From Thermoplasmatota archaeon (GTDB lineage: Archaea > Thermoplasmatota > E2 > DHVEG-1): a stretch of 11,802 bases of DNA. The translations under genes and the position numbers were made by a program. Shown here one piece after another: positions 1-5,578 of this stretch. How positions within the stretch are numbered: the stretch's first letter is position 1; every line of letters starts with the position of its first letter. The stretch spans positions 1 through 11,802 of the forward strand of contig JALHTX010000177.1 of assembly GCA_022866015.1 (NCBI GenBank), written 5' to 3'. A model generated the notes under the pieces. The model did no database searches and had not been told where the DNA came from. It was given only the letters and a program-made list of their open reading frames with translations.

Positions 1-261
1 AGTTGGGATTTTGGAGATAAAACTACTTCGGATATGAGGCGCCCTGCTCATAATTATACCGCTGGAGAAACATACCTGGTATCTCTAAAGGTTACTGATA
101 ATGATGGTGTTAGTGATACAGAGACAGGGTACGTTACCATCTTTATTTCACCTACCCCTAGTGAAGATTTAAAGGGATCCCCATTATTTGATTACATTAT
201 TTTTATATTTTTAGGAATAGCAATTGTTATTATCATTTTGGTAATAAGAAAATATGCTTAA
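1..261 (+). CDS. PKD-domain surface protein, C-terminal end (5' truncated by window)
   Basis: The frame is open from base 1 to a TAA at 259-261, so the gene starts before the window. The visible 86 residues open with SWDFGD, continue with a P-H-x-Y segment and reach YLVSLKVTDNDG; these are hallmark strands of a PKD (polycystic kidney disease) Ig-like fold. A short linker rich in Pro, Ser and Glu follows, then about 20 hydrophobic residues (from DYIIFIF to IIILV) and a basic tail RKYA. This is the layout of an archaeal cell-surface protein displayed outside the cell by a C-terminal membrane anchor. PKD domains usually serve adhesion or spacing in larger extracellular proteins, so the ligand or enzymatic role must lie in the missing N-terminal part and cannot be named. 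The next gene begins about 60 bases downstream on the same strand, with no clear terminator between them. Confidence 0.88.
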   Translation, partial: SWDFGDKTTSDMRRPAHNYTAGETYLVSLKVTDNDGVSDTETGYVTIFISPTPSEDLKGSPLFDYIIFIFLGIAIVIIILVIRKYA

Positions 262-321
262 AACATTCTTGTAACAAAAAAAATATTTTGAAGATTGATA
301 AAACAGATTATGATGGTAATA

Positions 322-794
322 ATGAATGAAAAAGAAGCAGATATATTATTAGTGGAGGATAATCGAGGCGATGAAGAATTAGCAAAAATCTCATTAAAAA
401 AACACAATATAACAAATAAAATAAAAATAGCGAGAGCTGGCATAGAAGCCTTGGAATATCTTTTTGGCTCTGTTGATGGTGAAACGCTTAAATGTGTTGG
501 TCCATTGGTGGTTCTTCTTGACATCAAGCTACCTAGGATAAATGGACTTGAGGTGCTAAGAAGAATAAAGTCGCATCCAGAAGCGAAAAAATACCTGTTG
601 TAATATTGACATCCTCCAACGAAGAGAAAGACATAATAGAATCTTATCGCCTAGGTGTAAACAGCTATATTAGTAAACCTGTGGATTTTAACCAATTTAC
701 AGAAGCAGTGAATCAGATTGGTTTGTATTGGTTGATACTAAACAAACAACTACCTCACAAGCAAATTCTCGTTAAATCAAATTCAAAGATATGA
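322..794 (+). pseudogene. Rcp1-like response regulator (receiver domain) split by a frameshift
   Basis: The first frame reads MNEKEADILLVEDNRGDEE, a receiver N-terminus with the acidic pair (E-D) typical of the Rcp1 subgroup of response regulators. It continues through VVLLDIKLPRINGLEVLRRI, where the Asp of LLD is the predicted phosphoacceptor, and stops at 601-603. The adjacent frame resumes with PVVILTSSNEEKD, carries the conserved Thr (LTS) and the Lys-Pro of ISKPVDF, and ends at 794. One extra A in the A6 run at 586-591 would restore a seamless KKIPVVILTSS receiver of about 157 residues. I chose ATG 322 as start; in-frame ATGs at 310 and 313 and TTG 295 are alternatives. Such stand-alone receivers normally pass phosphate from a sensor kinase to a target protein. 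The local sequence is not a canonical slippery heptamer, so mutation or a sequence error is likelier than recoding. Confidence 0.85.
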
Positions 795-944
795 ATTTAT
801 TTAGATTATATAATCGAAATATGAAGGTGAGATTAACTTCTCGATACTGTTAAAAACCTTTAGAATCAGATATTTCTATTCTTACATAAATAATGTTATT
901 CATTCTGGTTTTCGTAAAAAAAATATGAGTAATTTTACCTAAAA

Positions 945-952
945 CTTTTATA
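945..952 (+). promoter_or_regulatory. Candidate TATA element for the first receiver gene
   Basis: An A/T octamer (CTTTTATA, within AAAACTTTTATACAGG) lies in the 243-base gap between the Rcp1-like gene and the receiver at 1038. With archaeal spacing, transcription would start near 975 and leave a leader of about 60 bases. That leader contains the GTAAT word pair at 968-988 and a possible leader ORF. The region is A+T-rich, so chance matches are common and the call is tentative. The remainder of the gap shows a perfect 12-base palindrome at 804-815 but no convincing gene. Confidence 0.35.
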
Positions 953-967
953 CAGGAAAACCATATA

Positions 968-988
968 TTGTAATGCTTTCGTAATTCA
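968..988 (+). promoter_or_regulatory. Paired GTAAT words, possible operator
   Basis: TTGTAATGCTT (968-978) is followed by CGTAATTCA (980-988). The same two words occur upstream of the receiver at 3973, with the first in the opposite orientation, and a related tandem repeat precedes the exporter at 8776. Here they lie at or just downstream of the inferred transcription start, where a bound protein would be expected to repress. No cognate regulator is visible in the window, so this rests on word recurrence alone. Confidence 0.3.
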
Positions 989-1003
989 TTTAAGAGGTGG
1001 GAA

Positions 1004-1063
1004 ATGGGAAGACCTAAAATAAAAATGGAGAGAAAAAATGACAAAGATAATGGTAGTAGATGA
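1004..1063 (+). CDS. Possible 19-codon leader ORF overlapping the receiver start
   Basis: The best Shine-Dalgarno match in the neighbourhood, GAGGTGG at 994-1000, sits immediately before ATG 1004 rather than before the receiver ATG at 1038. From 1004 the frame reads MGRPKIKMERKNDKDNGSR and stops with TGA at 1061-1063, overlapping the receiver gene out of frame by 26 bases. The peptide is basic, hydrophilic and resembles nothing I recognise. If translated, it could tune receiver synthesis by termination and reinitiation. It may equally be an accident: the spacing between GAGGTGG and ATG is short, and the receiver has its own GGAGAG site. Confidence 0.2.
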   Translation: MGRPKIKMERKNDKDNGSR

Positions 1064-1400
1064 TGAAAATGATTTAAGAGAAATGTTAGGTTTAATGCTA
1101 AAAAAAGAAGGATATGAAATAGGTATGGCAATTAATGGTGCAGATTTTCTGGATAGATTAGATGATTTCCAACCAGATCTAGTAACACTTGATGTTATGA
1201 TGCCAGGATTAACAACAAGAGAAATCCTTGAACGTTTAAAAGAAAAAGATTGTAAACCAAAAATTATTCTTTTAACCGTTGTAAGATTTTCAGAAGAAGA
1301 AAAAGAAAAAATCCTAGAAATGAGTACTGTCATTGATTATATAACAAAACCATTTGATTTTGAGGATTTTATACAAACAATTAAAAAACATGTATCTTAG
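1038..1400 (+). CDS. Stand-alone receiver-domain response regulator 1
   Basis: This 120-residue protein is a complete CheY-like receiver with no output domain. It shows the acidic cluster DDE at residues 8-10, phosphoacceptor Asp52 in TLDVMMPG, Thr80 in ILLT and Lys104 in TKPFDF. ATG 1038 is preceded by GGAGAG at 1027-1032 with suitable spacing, and residue 2 onward begins the first beta strand, so the start is well supported. It is a paralogue of the receivers at 3415 and 3973, sharing the unusual MMPGLTTREIL loop after the phosphoacceptor, but carries one extra residue before the final strand (MSTVIDY against MGIVDY) and uses more A/T-ending codons. With no DNA-binding domain it probably acts by protein contact; the closely following KaiC-like ATPase is a possible partner by proximity. 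The small ORF at 1430 starts 29 bases after its stop, which suggests co-transcription. Confidence 0.93.
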   Translation: MTKIMVVDDENDLREMLGLMLKKEGYEIGMAINGADFLDRLDDFQPDLVTLDVMMPGLTTREILERLKEKDCKPKIILLTVVRFSEEEKEKILEMSTVIDYITKPFDFEDFIQTIKKHVS

Positions 1401-1429
1401 CTTCTCAAATTAATATTAGGTAGGATGCA

Positions 1430-1606
1430 TTGGACGAAGCAAGAGTTGTTCAAGTAAATATTTGGAAAGAATTACAAAAAGAAATAACTAAAACTATAGG
1501 GGTGCTAAGAGGACTTGTTGTTTTAACACATGGGACGATTAAAATAAATAAAAAAAAGGTAGAGGCGGTGAAAATACAGATAAAAACAAAAAAGACAAGA
1601 TACTAA
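1430..1606 (+). CDS. Small ORF, resembles N-terminus of the KaiC-like protein at 4781
   Basis: A 58-codon frame starts at TTG 1430, five bases after a good AGGTAGG ribosome-binding site (1418-1424), and ends at TAA 1604-1606. Its first part, VQVNIWKELQKE, aligns without gaps to VEINYWKSIQNE of the protein at 4781. The similarity runs over about 45 residues with roughly 13 identities by eye, including Trp, Lys, Gln, Glu, a Gly before a hydrophobic strand, and a His after it. It therefore looks like the N-terminal segment of a KaiC-related protein rather than a random ORF. It overlaps the start of the next ATPase in another frame, and a -1 shift on AAAAAAG at 1588-1594 would fuse the two. Alternatives are a truncated paralogue remnant or the true N-terminus of the ATPase. 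Its function is unknown. Confidence 0.5.
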   Translation: MDEARVVQVNIWKELQKEITKTIGVLRGLVVLTHGTIKINKKKVEAVKIQIKTKKTRY

Positions 1607-2331
1607 AAACAAATATTAAAGGATTTGATGAATTATTCAAAGAAAAAGGGATACCCCCGGGTAACTCAATATTAATTGCTGGTGGACCAGGGACTGGTAA
1701 AAGCACTTTTTGTAGACAGATATGCTATAATTTACTTTCAAACGGTAAAAATTGTTTGTATGTAAGCTTTGAAGATAACAATGAAAGAATAATTAAAAGT
1801 ATGAATAAATTTGGATGGGATATAAAACAATATATGGAACAAGGAAAATTCATAATCCAAAACATAAATCCTCTTGATATACTTAGGATGAAGTTTGGGT
1901 CAGTTGGCGGTTCAGGTTCCGCTACAGAATTATCCTACAAAATTAAACCACTTATTATACCAAAAGAGTTCAATCCAGAGATAATAGTTGTAGATTCACT
2001 TACTGCAATTATTGCTACCTCCGTCACCAAAGATAGAAATTACCGCATATATCTGCAACAGCTTTTTTATTTCTTTGAGGAAACTGGCGCAACAAGTTTT
2101 CTTATAACTGAGACAGAGCCGATACCAACTCGTTATAGCGAAACAGGAATCGAAGAATTCTTGGCAGATGGAATAATAATTTTTTATAATATACAAAAAG
2201 AAAATACTCGTAAAAATGCAATAGAAGTTTTAAAGATGCGCTATAGCCAACATGAAAAAAAAGTAGTTTTAATGGAAATAACTGAAAAAGGTATAAAGGT
2301 TAGCCCAAATACAACAGTATCAATTAACTAA
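1568..2331 (+). CDS. KaiC-like RecA-superfamily ATPase, start requires a -1 frameshift
   Basis: The protein has the KaiC layout: GFDELF near the N-terminus, P-loop GGPGTGKST, then the strand LYVSFEDNNE with the acidic pair that supplies catalytic carboxylates in KaiC relatives, and Walker B EIIVVDSLTA. Counting from GTG 1568 with a -1 shift gives about 254 residues, with Lys45 in Walker A and Asp143 in Walker B; this is normal for a single-domain archaeal KaiC homologue. In the ATPase frame, open from 1552, no ATG, GTG or TTG occurs before 1756, and 1756 lies after the P-loop and cannot be the start. GTG 1568 lies in the frame of the preceding small ORF and joins the ATPase frame through AAAAAAG at 1588-1594. 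These proteins bind ATP and usually form hexamers; a signalling role with the adjacent receivers is inferred from position. It could instead be a frameshift mutant. Confidence 0.8.
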
Positions 2332-2400
2332 ACTAAAAAATGTCAAAAAAGCAAGCCGTCCATCTCCGGTTACAAGAGATTTGTTTCACTACTTAAAACT

Positions 2401-2421
2401 GCTACTTTGCAGTAGCTTTTT
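2401..2421 (+). terminator. Candidate terminator after the KaiC-like gene
   Basis: GCTAC (2401-2405) and GTAGC (2412-2416) form a five-base-pair hairpin around a TTTGCA loop, followed directly by TTTTT (2417-2421). It lies between the KaiC-like gene and the kinase remnant. Archaeal termination depends mainly on the U tract, and the stem is short, so support is modest. Its position nine bases before the kinase fragment suggests the kinase frame did not originally begin here. Confidence 0.4.
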
Positions 2422-2429
2422 GAAGAATA

Positions 2430-3351
2430 GTGTTCACAAGTTTTGAAAAAACTAGGCGATGGAATGATCAAAATGGCAATCCAAAATACTTTTTAGCCAT
2501 AGTACGAGCTGTCTCTGAGCATAAACGAGCGGAAGAAGCTCTTGAAAAATATCGAAGGGAAATTGAACAGCAAAAATATGCAATTGAAAAAAGCAGATCA
2601 ACTAAAGACAGATTTCCTTAACGTAACTTCACATGAACTACGCACACCGATGTCTGCAATAAAAGGGTATGTGCAAATTATATCGAAACAAGCACTTGGT
2701 CAAATCAATGATGAACAAAAAAAAGCCTTAGAAATCATCCTACGGAATTCAAATCGATTGGATACTCTTATCCAAGATATTCTTGATATCTCACGACTGG
2801 AATCTGAGACAATGAAATTTATCCCTGAAAAGATAAACATAAAAAGCATATTGGAACAAACGGTTGAAACTATGCAATCTTTTACAGATACAAAAAATAT
2901 CATGATCACAATAAATTTAGAGGAAAATCTACCCGATCTGATCATTGATCAAGAACAGATAAAACAAGTTATTATAAACCTATTAAATAATGCGATTAAA
3001 TTTTCGTATGAATGTTCTATTGTCACTATCTCTTTCAGAAAAACTAGAGAGCATGTTTTATTTGAGACTCAAGATTTTGGAAGAGGTATTCCTAAAAATA
3101 AACAGGATAAGATTTTCGAAATTTTTTATCAAGTCGACGCAAGAAAAGATAAAAAATTTGGAGGTGTAGGATTAGGACTTGTAATCTCCCGAGGTATTAT
3201 CCTCGCTCATGGTGGAAACATATGGGTAGAAAGCGAGCCTGGAAAAGGGAGTACCTTCCGATTTACACTACCAATCAAACCAGTTCAAAATCTTGAAGAA
3301 AGATTCAGAGATGTTGATATCTTTAAATTAAATCTTATAAACATGAGATAG
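2430..3351 (+). pseudogene. Sensor histidine kinase: PAS tail plus intact catalytic core, frameshifted
   Basis: The first frame (GTG 2430 to TAA 2621) encodes only the end of a PAS domain: DQNGNPKYFLAIVR, then HKRAEEALEKYRREIEQQ, the typical PAC-to-coiled-coil junction. The kinase continues in the +1 frame as NMQLKKADQLKTDFL. Removing one A from the A5 run at 2572-2576 makes the two continuous. Counting from TTG 2542, the core has the H-box SHELRTP with phosphorylatable His31, N-box NLLNNAIKFS (146-155), G1 DFGRGI with Asp178, and G2 GGVGLGL (207-213), so dimerization and ATP-binding motifs look complete. An in-frame TGA at 2421 cuts off the rest of the PAS fold and any input domain. Translation from TTG 2542 could still make a 269-residue soluble kinase without a sensor. 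It should phosphorylate receivers such as those 63 and 621 bases downstream, but pairing is inferred from proximity only. Confidence 0.82.
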
Positions 3352-3414
3352 AGAATGATTTAAAGAATAAAACCATCTTATGAAATAACCCATTTGAGAA
3401 GAGAAAGGAAAACC

Positions 3415-3777
3415 ATGAAAAAAATAATGATTATCGATGATGAAACCGACCTAAGAGAAATGCTTAATCTCATGATTCATAAAGAAGGGTATAAAACTTC
3501 CATGGCAGAGGATGATGAAGATTTCCTCAGTAAAATCGATGATTTTCAACCTGATATTATCACTCTTGACGTCATGATGCCAGGACTCACCACCCGAGAA
3601 ATCCTAGATAAACTCAAAGCGAAAAAAACCAAACCAAAAATAATTCTCCTCACGGTCGTACGATACTCAGAAGAAGAAAAACAAAAACTATACAAAATGG
3701 GAATCGTCGACTACGTCACCAAACCATTTGACCTAGATGATTTAATATCTAGAATACACAAGTATCTTGATAAATAA
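3415..3777 (+). CDS. Stand-alone receiver-domain response regulator 2
   Basis: This is a 120-residue CheY-like receiver with DDE at residues 8-10, phosphoacceptor Asp52 in TLDVMMPG, Thr80 in ILLT and Lys103 in TKPFDL. ATG 3415 is chosen because AAGGA (3405-3409) precedes it at good spacing and the protein then begins directly with the first strand KKIMIIDD; an in-frame TTG at 3394 would only add seven residues. It follows the kinase core by 63 bases, the usual place for a cognate receiver. From 3544 to 3731 its DNA is nearly identical to the matching part of the receiver at 3973 (8 differences in 188 bases), whereas the 5' thirds differ far more. It has no output domain, so signalling by protein interaction is expected. 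Confidence 0.93.
   Translation: MKKIMIIDDETDLREMLNLMIHKEGYKTSMAEDDEDFLSKIDDFQPDIITLDVMMPGLTTREILDKLKAKKTKPKIILLTVVRYSEEEKQKLYKMGIVDYVTKPFDLDDLISRIHKYLDK
3544..3731 (+). repeat. Near-identical block shared by two receiver genes, copy 1
   Basis: These 188 bases match 4102-4289 at constant offset 558 with 8 substitutions that I could count (about 96% identity), most of them synonymous. The block runs from just before the phosphoacceptor strand to the conserved Lys-Pro-Phe. Upstream, the same genes drop to far lower similarity. The sharp change points to recent recombination or gene conversion between tandem paralogues rather than uniform divergence. Confidence 0.85.
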
Positions 3778-3811
3778 AAAGATTAATAATAATAAAAATC
3801 TTTGATTTTTT
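3778..3811 (+). terminator. Candidate terminator after receiver 2
   Basis: AAAGATT (3778-3784) and AATCTTT (3797-3803) form a seven-base-pair, A/T-rich stem with a 12-base loop starting right after the stop codon. It is followed by GATTTTTT with a T6 tract at 3806-3811. A T tract after a hairpin fits archaeal termination. It would separate receiver 2 from receiver 3, consistent with the separate promoter elements upstream of 3973. Confidence 0.5.
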
Positions 3812-3848
3812 CGCTAGCATTTAATATATGTAAATGATACATTACTAT

Positions 3849-3869
3849 CGTAATTCACAAGCATTACAA
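3849..3869 (+). promoter_or_regulatory. Paired GTAAT words upstream of receiver 3, possible operator
   Basis: CGTAATTCA (3849-3857) is followed by AAGCATTACAA (3859-3869), whose reverse complement is TTGTAATGCTT. Both words occur exactly in the leader region of receiver 1 (968-988), there as direct rather than inverted copies. A separate inverted repeat, CATTTA and TAAATG around a seven-base spacer (3818-3836), lies just upstream. The site sits about 35 bases ahead of the candidate TATA element at 3904. Confidence 0.35.
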
Positions 3870-3903
3870 AAATAATCTAAAGAATAAGACGATGAATATA
3901 GAA

Positions 3904-3911
3904 TTATAAAA
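3904..3911 (+). promoter_or_regulatory. Candidate TATA element for receiver 3
   Basis: TTATAAAA lies 61 bases before ATG 3973, which would put the transcription start near 3932 and give a leader of about 40 bases. It follows the terminator candidate of receiver 2 and the paired GTAAT words, so receiver 3 probably has its own promoter. The match is good, but the surrounding DNA is A/T-rich. Confidence 0.35.
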
Positions 3912-3972
3912 AGCATCCCAAAAGCAGAGATTACCAAAGAAAATATTGAAAAATAATATTGAAGAAAGAGAT

Positions 3973-4353
3973 ATGAAAAAAATTATGATCGTCGATGACG
4001 AACAAGATCTTAGAGAAATGATAGACCTAATGCTACTTAAAGAAGGCTTCCAAACCAATACAGCAAAAAACGGCACAGACCTCCTAAATAAAATAGACGT
4101 TTTTCAACCTGATATTATCACTCTTGACGTCATGATGCCAGGACTAACCACACTAGAAATCCTAGACAAACTCAAAGCGAAAAAAACCAAACCAAAAATA
4201 ATTCTTCTAACCGTCATACGATACTCAGAAGAAGAAAAACAAAAACTATACAAAATGGGAATCGTCGACTACGTCACCAAACCATTTGAATTAGACGACC
4301 TCATCGACAAAATCCACAACCATATTAAATCTCTCCACAGCCCTGCTATATAA
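3973..4353 (+). CDS. Stand-alone receiver-domain response regulator 3
   Basis: This 126-residue receiver has DDE at residues 8-10, phosphoacceptor Asp52 in TLDVMMPG, Thr80 in ILLT and Lys103 in TKPFEL, with a short tail KSLHSPAI beyond the last helix. ATG 3973 is chosen because the first strand KKIMIVDD begins immediately; an in-frame TTG at 3946 would add nine residues. The ribosome-binding site is weak (GAAAGAG). It duplicates receiver 2: the central and C-terminal coding block is almost identical at DNA level, while the first third has diverged. Codons ending in C (AAC, CTC, ACC, ATC) are more frequent here than in receiver 1, a bias shared with the downstream KaiC-like gene. Paralogous receivers side by side may compete for one kinase or act as a phosphate sink; that is inference. 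Confidence 0.93.
   Translation: MKKIMIVDDEQDLREMIDLMLLKEGFQTNTAKNGTDLLNKIDVFQPDIITLDVMMPGLTTLEILDKLKAKKTKPKIILLTVIRYSEEEKQKLYKMGIVDYVTKPFELDDLIDKIHNHIKSLHSPAI
4102..4289 (+). repeat. Near-identical block shared by two receiver genes, copy 2
   Basis: This is the partner of the block at 3544-3731. The longest perfectly matching stretch covers the last roughly 70 bases, from the codons for RYSEEE to TKPF. The two copies lie 558 bases apart in direct orientation, so recombination between them could delete receiver 3's promoter region and fuse the two genes. Confidence 0.85.
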
Positions 4354-4372
4354 AAACGACTAAGATTGACTA

Positions 4373-4830
4373 ATGCTAAGAGATATCAATGAAAAAATAT
4401 ATGTTGATTCAGGTAAACCATTGGATAGAACTGTAAAAAGAAATCAATAAGACCTCTAGGCCTCTCTCCATAGTCCTAACTTCCCCCACCAATAACTCCA
4501 TAAAATTCCTAGATCTTATTGACTTCTTAAAAAAACCTGTTGAGAAACCAACAGACTACGATCCACTCCACATCCTTAATAAAAATTTATAATAACATCA
4601 GATAAACCCTACATACTCATCAGATATCTTTGAACAAACTCTTGGTTGTAAACAACAGATATCGAAAACTACCAGATTCCACAAACGAAATGAAAAAACT
4701 CTTTACCAAATGCACCAACGTTATCCCGAAATTTAAAATCATCCCAATAAAAACCGAGAGGAACAATCGGAGAAAATCATATGATAGACGAAGAAGTAGA
4801 AATCAATTACTGGAAATCGATACAAAATGA
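4373..4830 (+). pseudogene. Decayed ORF of unknown function with several frame breaks
   Basis: Three frames join into one protein-like reading if three single-base indels are corrected. ATG 4373 opens MLRDINEKIYVDSGKPLDR. Removing one A from 4435-4439 leads to KTSRPLSIVLTSPTNNSIKF and FLKKPVEKPTDY. Adding one T at 4586-4588 avoids the stop at 4590 and gives NFIITSDKPYILIRYL. Adding one T at 4629-4631 gives NKLLVVNNRYRKLPDSTNE, a frame ending at 4830 and overlapping the next gene. Codon choice in the corrected frames (AAC, ACC, CTC, ATC) matches neighbouring genes, which argues that this was coding. The IVLTS strand followed by FLKKPV weakly recalls the end of a receiver domain, but the spacing is too short to be sure. 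I do not recognise the family. The frame from TTG 4630 to 4830 alone would encode 66 residues. Confidence 0.5.
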
Positions 4831-5425
4831 ATTAGACGAGGTACTAAAAAACCTCCAAGGAATCATCCTCATACTCCATGATTCCATGGAATTTACCCAA
4901 TTTATTGATTTTTTCCAAAAAATTCAATCAAATCATTTCACCAATGTCCTGTATATCTCATTAACACGAAGTTACAATTATATGCGAAAAGCATTGGAGC
5001 TGAAACCCTTGGAAGGGAAATTAATGTATTTTATCGATTGTGTCTCAGGATACACATTCCCGGTTGAAGATCATATAGACGACTGCCTCTACCATAAACC
5101 ACCACAAGATATAGCCCAGATAAAAAAAATCATACAATTCGGCATTGAAAAATGCAACCCAGATATCATAATATTAGATTCACTCTCTCAATTTATGAAA
5201 TTTTCCAAATCATCAGATAAAGAACTACATGATCTGTCAATCTTTCTTCACACCCTGATAAATAACAAACATAATACCCATCAGAAAACGATTTTGTTAA
5301 TTTACGACACTAAACTTGGTTTACCATCAATTCACCCAGACCTAACGATAGATACGTTACTAAAAATAGAGATTATTAAAAATAAAAACCTGAAAAATGA
5401 ATATCCGGAATTAATAAGAATCTAA
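4781..5425 (+). CDS. KaiC-like protein lacking Walker A (probable pseudo-ATPase)
   Basis: The 214-residue protein follows the fold order of the KaiC-like ATPase at 1568. The strand GIILIL corresponds to the strand before the P-loop, but the next residues are HDSMEFTQ instead of GGPGTGKST. NVLYISL matches NCLYVSF, and CNPDIIILDSLS (Asp133) matches FNPEIIVVDSLT of Walker B. The final strand region TILLIYDTK also matches. Without glycine-rich loop and Lys it should not bind ATP in the usual way, so a regulatory or scaffold role is likelier; such a subunit might assemble with an active KaiC homologue. ATG 4781 has GGAGA (4769-4773) seven bases upstream. The N-terminal helix resembles the small ORF at 1430. 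It is the last gene of the plus-strand signalling cluster and converges on cgi121. No cysteine pair or membrane segment is evident. Confidence 0.72.
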   Translation: MIDEEVEINYWKSIQNELDEVLKNLQGIILILHDSMEFTQFIDFFQKIQSNHFTNVLYISLTRSYNYMRKALELKPLEGKLMYFIDCVSGYTFPVEDHIDDCLYHKPPQDIAQIKKIIQFGIEKCNPDIIILDSLSQFMKFSKSSDKELHDLSIFLHTLINNKHNTHQKTILLIYDTKLGLPSIHPDLTIDTLLKIEIIKNKNLKNEYPELIRI

Positions 5426-5521
5426 AAAAACCATTCTAATTTCCTAAGTTTATAAAAACATAAAAAATATTTGATTATTTCTTTGAATACCATATAACAC
5501 ACCAAAAAAACATATGGATTT

Positions 5522-5539
5522 CAATATTAATTAATGTTG
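5522..5539. repeat. Near-perfect 18-base palindrome between convergent genes
   Basis: CAATATTAA and TTAATGTTG form inverted arms with one mismatch (a G-U pair in RNA). Just downstream, TGGGTAG (5540-5546) can pair with CTATCCCA (5563-5570) allowing one bulge. Both lie in the 153-base gap between the convergent KaiC-like and cgi121 genes, so they may help end transcripts from either side. Strong T tracts next to the arms are missing, so termination is only a guess. Confidence 0.3.
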
Positions 5540-5578
5540 TGGGTAGTTTGTATTTATAACTTCTATCCCATACGGGCT

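Noticed and set aside
258..527. Minus-strand frame opposite the Rcp1-like gene
   Set aside because: It lies antisense to conserved receiver strands and has no family motif; the hydrophobic look comes from A-rich sense codons.
804..815. Perfect 12-base palindrome GATTATATAATC
   Set aside because: Made almost only of A/T, so likely by chance; not positioned convincingly for any gene and not repeated in the window.
850..1333. Two minus-strand frames across receiver 1 and its leader
   Set aside because: They are antisense to a well-supported receiver gene and show low-complexity Phe/Ser/Leu composition typical of reversed A/T-rich coding DNA.
1756..2331. Annotating the KaiC-like gene from TTG 1756
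   Set aside because: That start would leave out the P-loop GGPGTGKST and the GFDELF segment, which are clearly encoded in the same open frame upstream.
3394..3414. TTG 3394 (and likewise TTG 3946) as receiver starts
   Set aside because: The ATGs at 3415 and 3973 begin right at the first beta strand, and 3415 has a properly spaced AAGGA; the extensions add only non-conserved residues.
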